From contig NZ_LOFH01000004.1 in NCBI RefSeq assembly GCF_001469215.1, positions 124,001 through 188,000 on the forward strand: a DNA stretch of 64,000 bases, given 5' to 3'. The DNA comes from Pseudoalteromonas sp. H105. Its GTDB lineage: Bacteria; Pseudomonadota; Gammaproteobacteria; Enterobacterales; Alteromonadaceae. The notes below the pieces were generated by a model. It did not search any database. It had not been told where the DNA came from and worked only from the letters and a program-made list of their open reading frames with translations. Shown piece after piece: positions 63,321 through 64,000 of this stretch. Numbering within the stretch: the stretch's first letter is position 1; every line of letters begins with the position of its first letter. Made by a program: the position numbers and the translations under genes.

Positions 63321-64000
63321 ATGTGTACACGTATTTTTAACAGTCTAAACGCAGACTTTCCAATAACAGCCAGAAATATGGATTGGTTTGCAGCCGTAAA
63401 TGCTTATTTATACACTTTCCCTAAAGGACTTCAACGTATTGGCTTCATACCTAAAGACACTGACCAGTTTAAAGTTCCTGTAAAACAAATACTCAAGTGG
63501 GAGTCAGAGTATTCAAGCATCGCCACCCTAATGGGAGATAAAGAAATGGCAACCGCTGATGGCATGAATTCAGCAGGCCTGGTGGTTAATGCCTTATATG
63601 ATACAGGCGCTGATTACACTCCTATACGCCAACAAAGCGACGCGCATCTACCTGATACAGAAAACAATGAGCACTCCCCCCTTCAAGAAGGTAAAAAAGT
63701 GTTGAGTGTGCTTAATTGGGCTCAGTTTACACTCGATAAATTTGAATCAGTAAAAACAGCGGCACAATATTTCAGGAAACAAGAAATTCAAATTGTTGAA
63801 GAAGATGTGCCTGATGGCCTAGGGAAATCAACCCCAGCGTCACTTCATCTTTGTTTATCAGACAAAACGGGCAACTCAGCCATCATTGAAGTGAATAACA
63901 ACCAATTTGTGGTATATGAAAGCGAAAAATTCAAAGTGGCAACCAATGAACCAAATTACAAAACACAATTAGAAATAAATCAATATTGGCAGTATACGTG
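63321..64000 (+). CDS. Choloylglycine hydrolase-family Ntn hydrolase, partial (cut by window end)
   Basis: The frame opens at ATG 63321 (AGGA about 9 nt upstream), runs 226 codons without a stop and leaves the window. It begins MCTRIFNSL, so Cys2 would be the N-terminal nucleophile after Met removal. Arg18 and Asp21 in ARNMDW match the catalytic residues of bile-salt hydrolases and penicillin V acylases. No signal peptide precedes Cys2, so this copy should be cytosolic. Gram-negative relatives can cleave acyl-homoserine lactones or penicillin V, so the substrate is open. Confidence 0.88.
   Translation, partial: MCTRIFNSLNADFPITARNMDWFAAVNAYLYTFPKGLQRIGFIPKDTDQFKVPVKQILKWESEYSSIATLMGDKEMATADGMNSAGLVVNALYDTGADYTPIRQQSDAHLPDTENNEHSPLQEGKKVLSVLNWAQFTLDKFESVKTAAQYFRKQEIQIVEEDVPDGLGKSTPASLHLCLSDKTGNSAIIEVNNNQFVVYESEKFKVATNEPNYKTQLEINQYWQYT

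Overview
The window looks like chromosomal DNA of a marine gammaproteobacterium of the order Alteromonadales, most likely Pseudoalteromonas or a close relative. This is inferred from gene content and order, low GC, the Na+-pumping oxaloacetate decarboxylase, chitin-active LPMO, TonB receptor, TorF-like porin and choline-to-betaine genes. No database search was run. I saw no rRNA, tRNA, CRISPR array, prophage or complete insertion sequence.

Layout. 1-5.2 kb: mtnN and a CobD/CbiB-like gene, tyrS, an M23 peptidase and a small membrane protein. 5.2-8.4 kb: oadGAB (minus strand), with GntR-type operator-like boxes upstream and a broken ytjA beyond them. 9.3-17.8 kb: the conserved minus-strand block rpoE-rseA-rseB-rseC-lepA-lepB-rnc-era-recO-pdxJ. 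18-24 kb: nadB, sdhE-ygfX, ygfZ, an SlyD-like isomerase, two envelope proteins and a YciU-type DNA mimic. 24-31 kb: a two-gene RND efflux pump, a crotonase, lrgAB and mscS. 31.7-35 kb: an apparently Fur-controlled PepSY protein with a His-rich partner, an unknown coiled-coil membrane protein and YqaA. 35-43 kb: a fasciclin lipoprotein with a nested domain, a RIO1 kinase, a Tat-type dienelactone hydrolase, a solute-binding protein, a pair of related small membrane proteins and an AA10 LPMO. 43-54 kb: VOC and GAF proteins, a broken SDR gene, a TonB receptor, and two divergent ABC-exporter operons around a YtrA-type repressor. 54-60 kb: a short BCCT transporter, a porin and betIBA. 60-64 kb: a lipoprotein, a sugar-type binding protein, a diguanylate cyclase and a choloylglycine-hydrolase-family enzyme cut by the window end.

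How the genes work together. The rpoE block holds sigma-E with its anti-sigma factor and sensor, and a good sigma-E-type promoter lies upstream. oadGAB couples oxaloacetate decarboxylation to Na+ export. betIBA with the BCCT protein should import choline and oxidise it to glycine betaine under BetI control. lrgAB and mscS are turgor and envelope functions.

The most unusual feature is a dispersed repeat found three times (20432-20593, 31396-31650, 55993-56255). It has near-perfect 23-bp terminal inverted repeats and two internal inverted-repeat arms, so it could fold as a three-way junction. One copy lacks most of the second arm. I see no new defence or enzyme system here. The best novelty candidates are this repeat family, the nested FAS1 domain, the PepSY/His-rich pair and the small paired membrane proteins.
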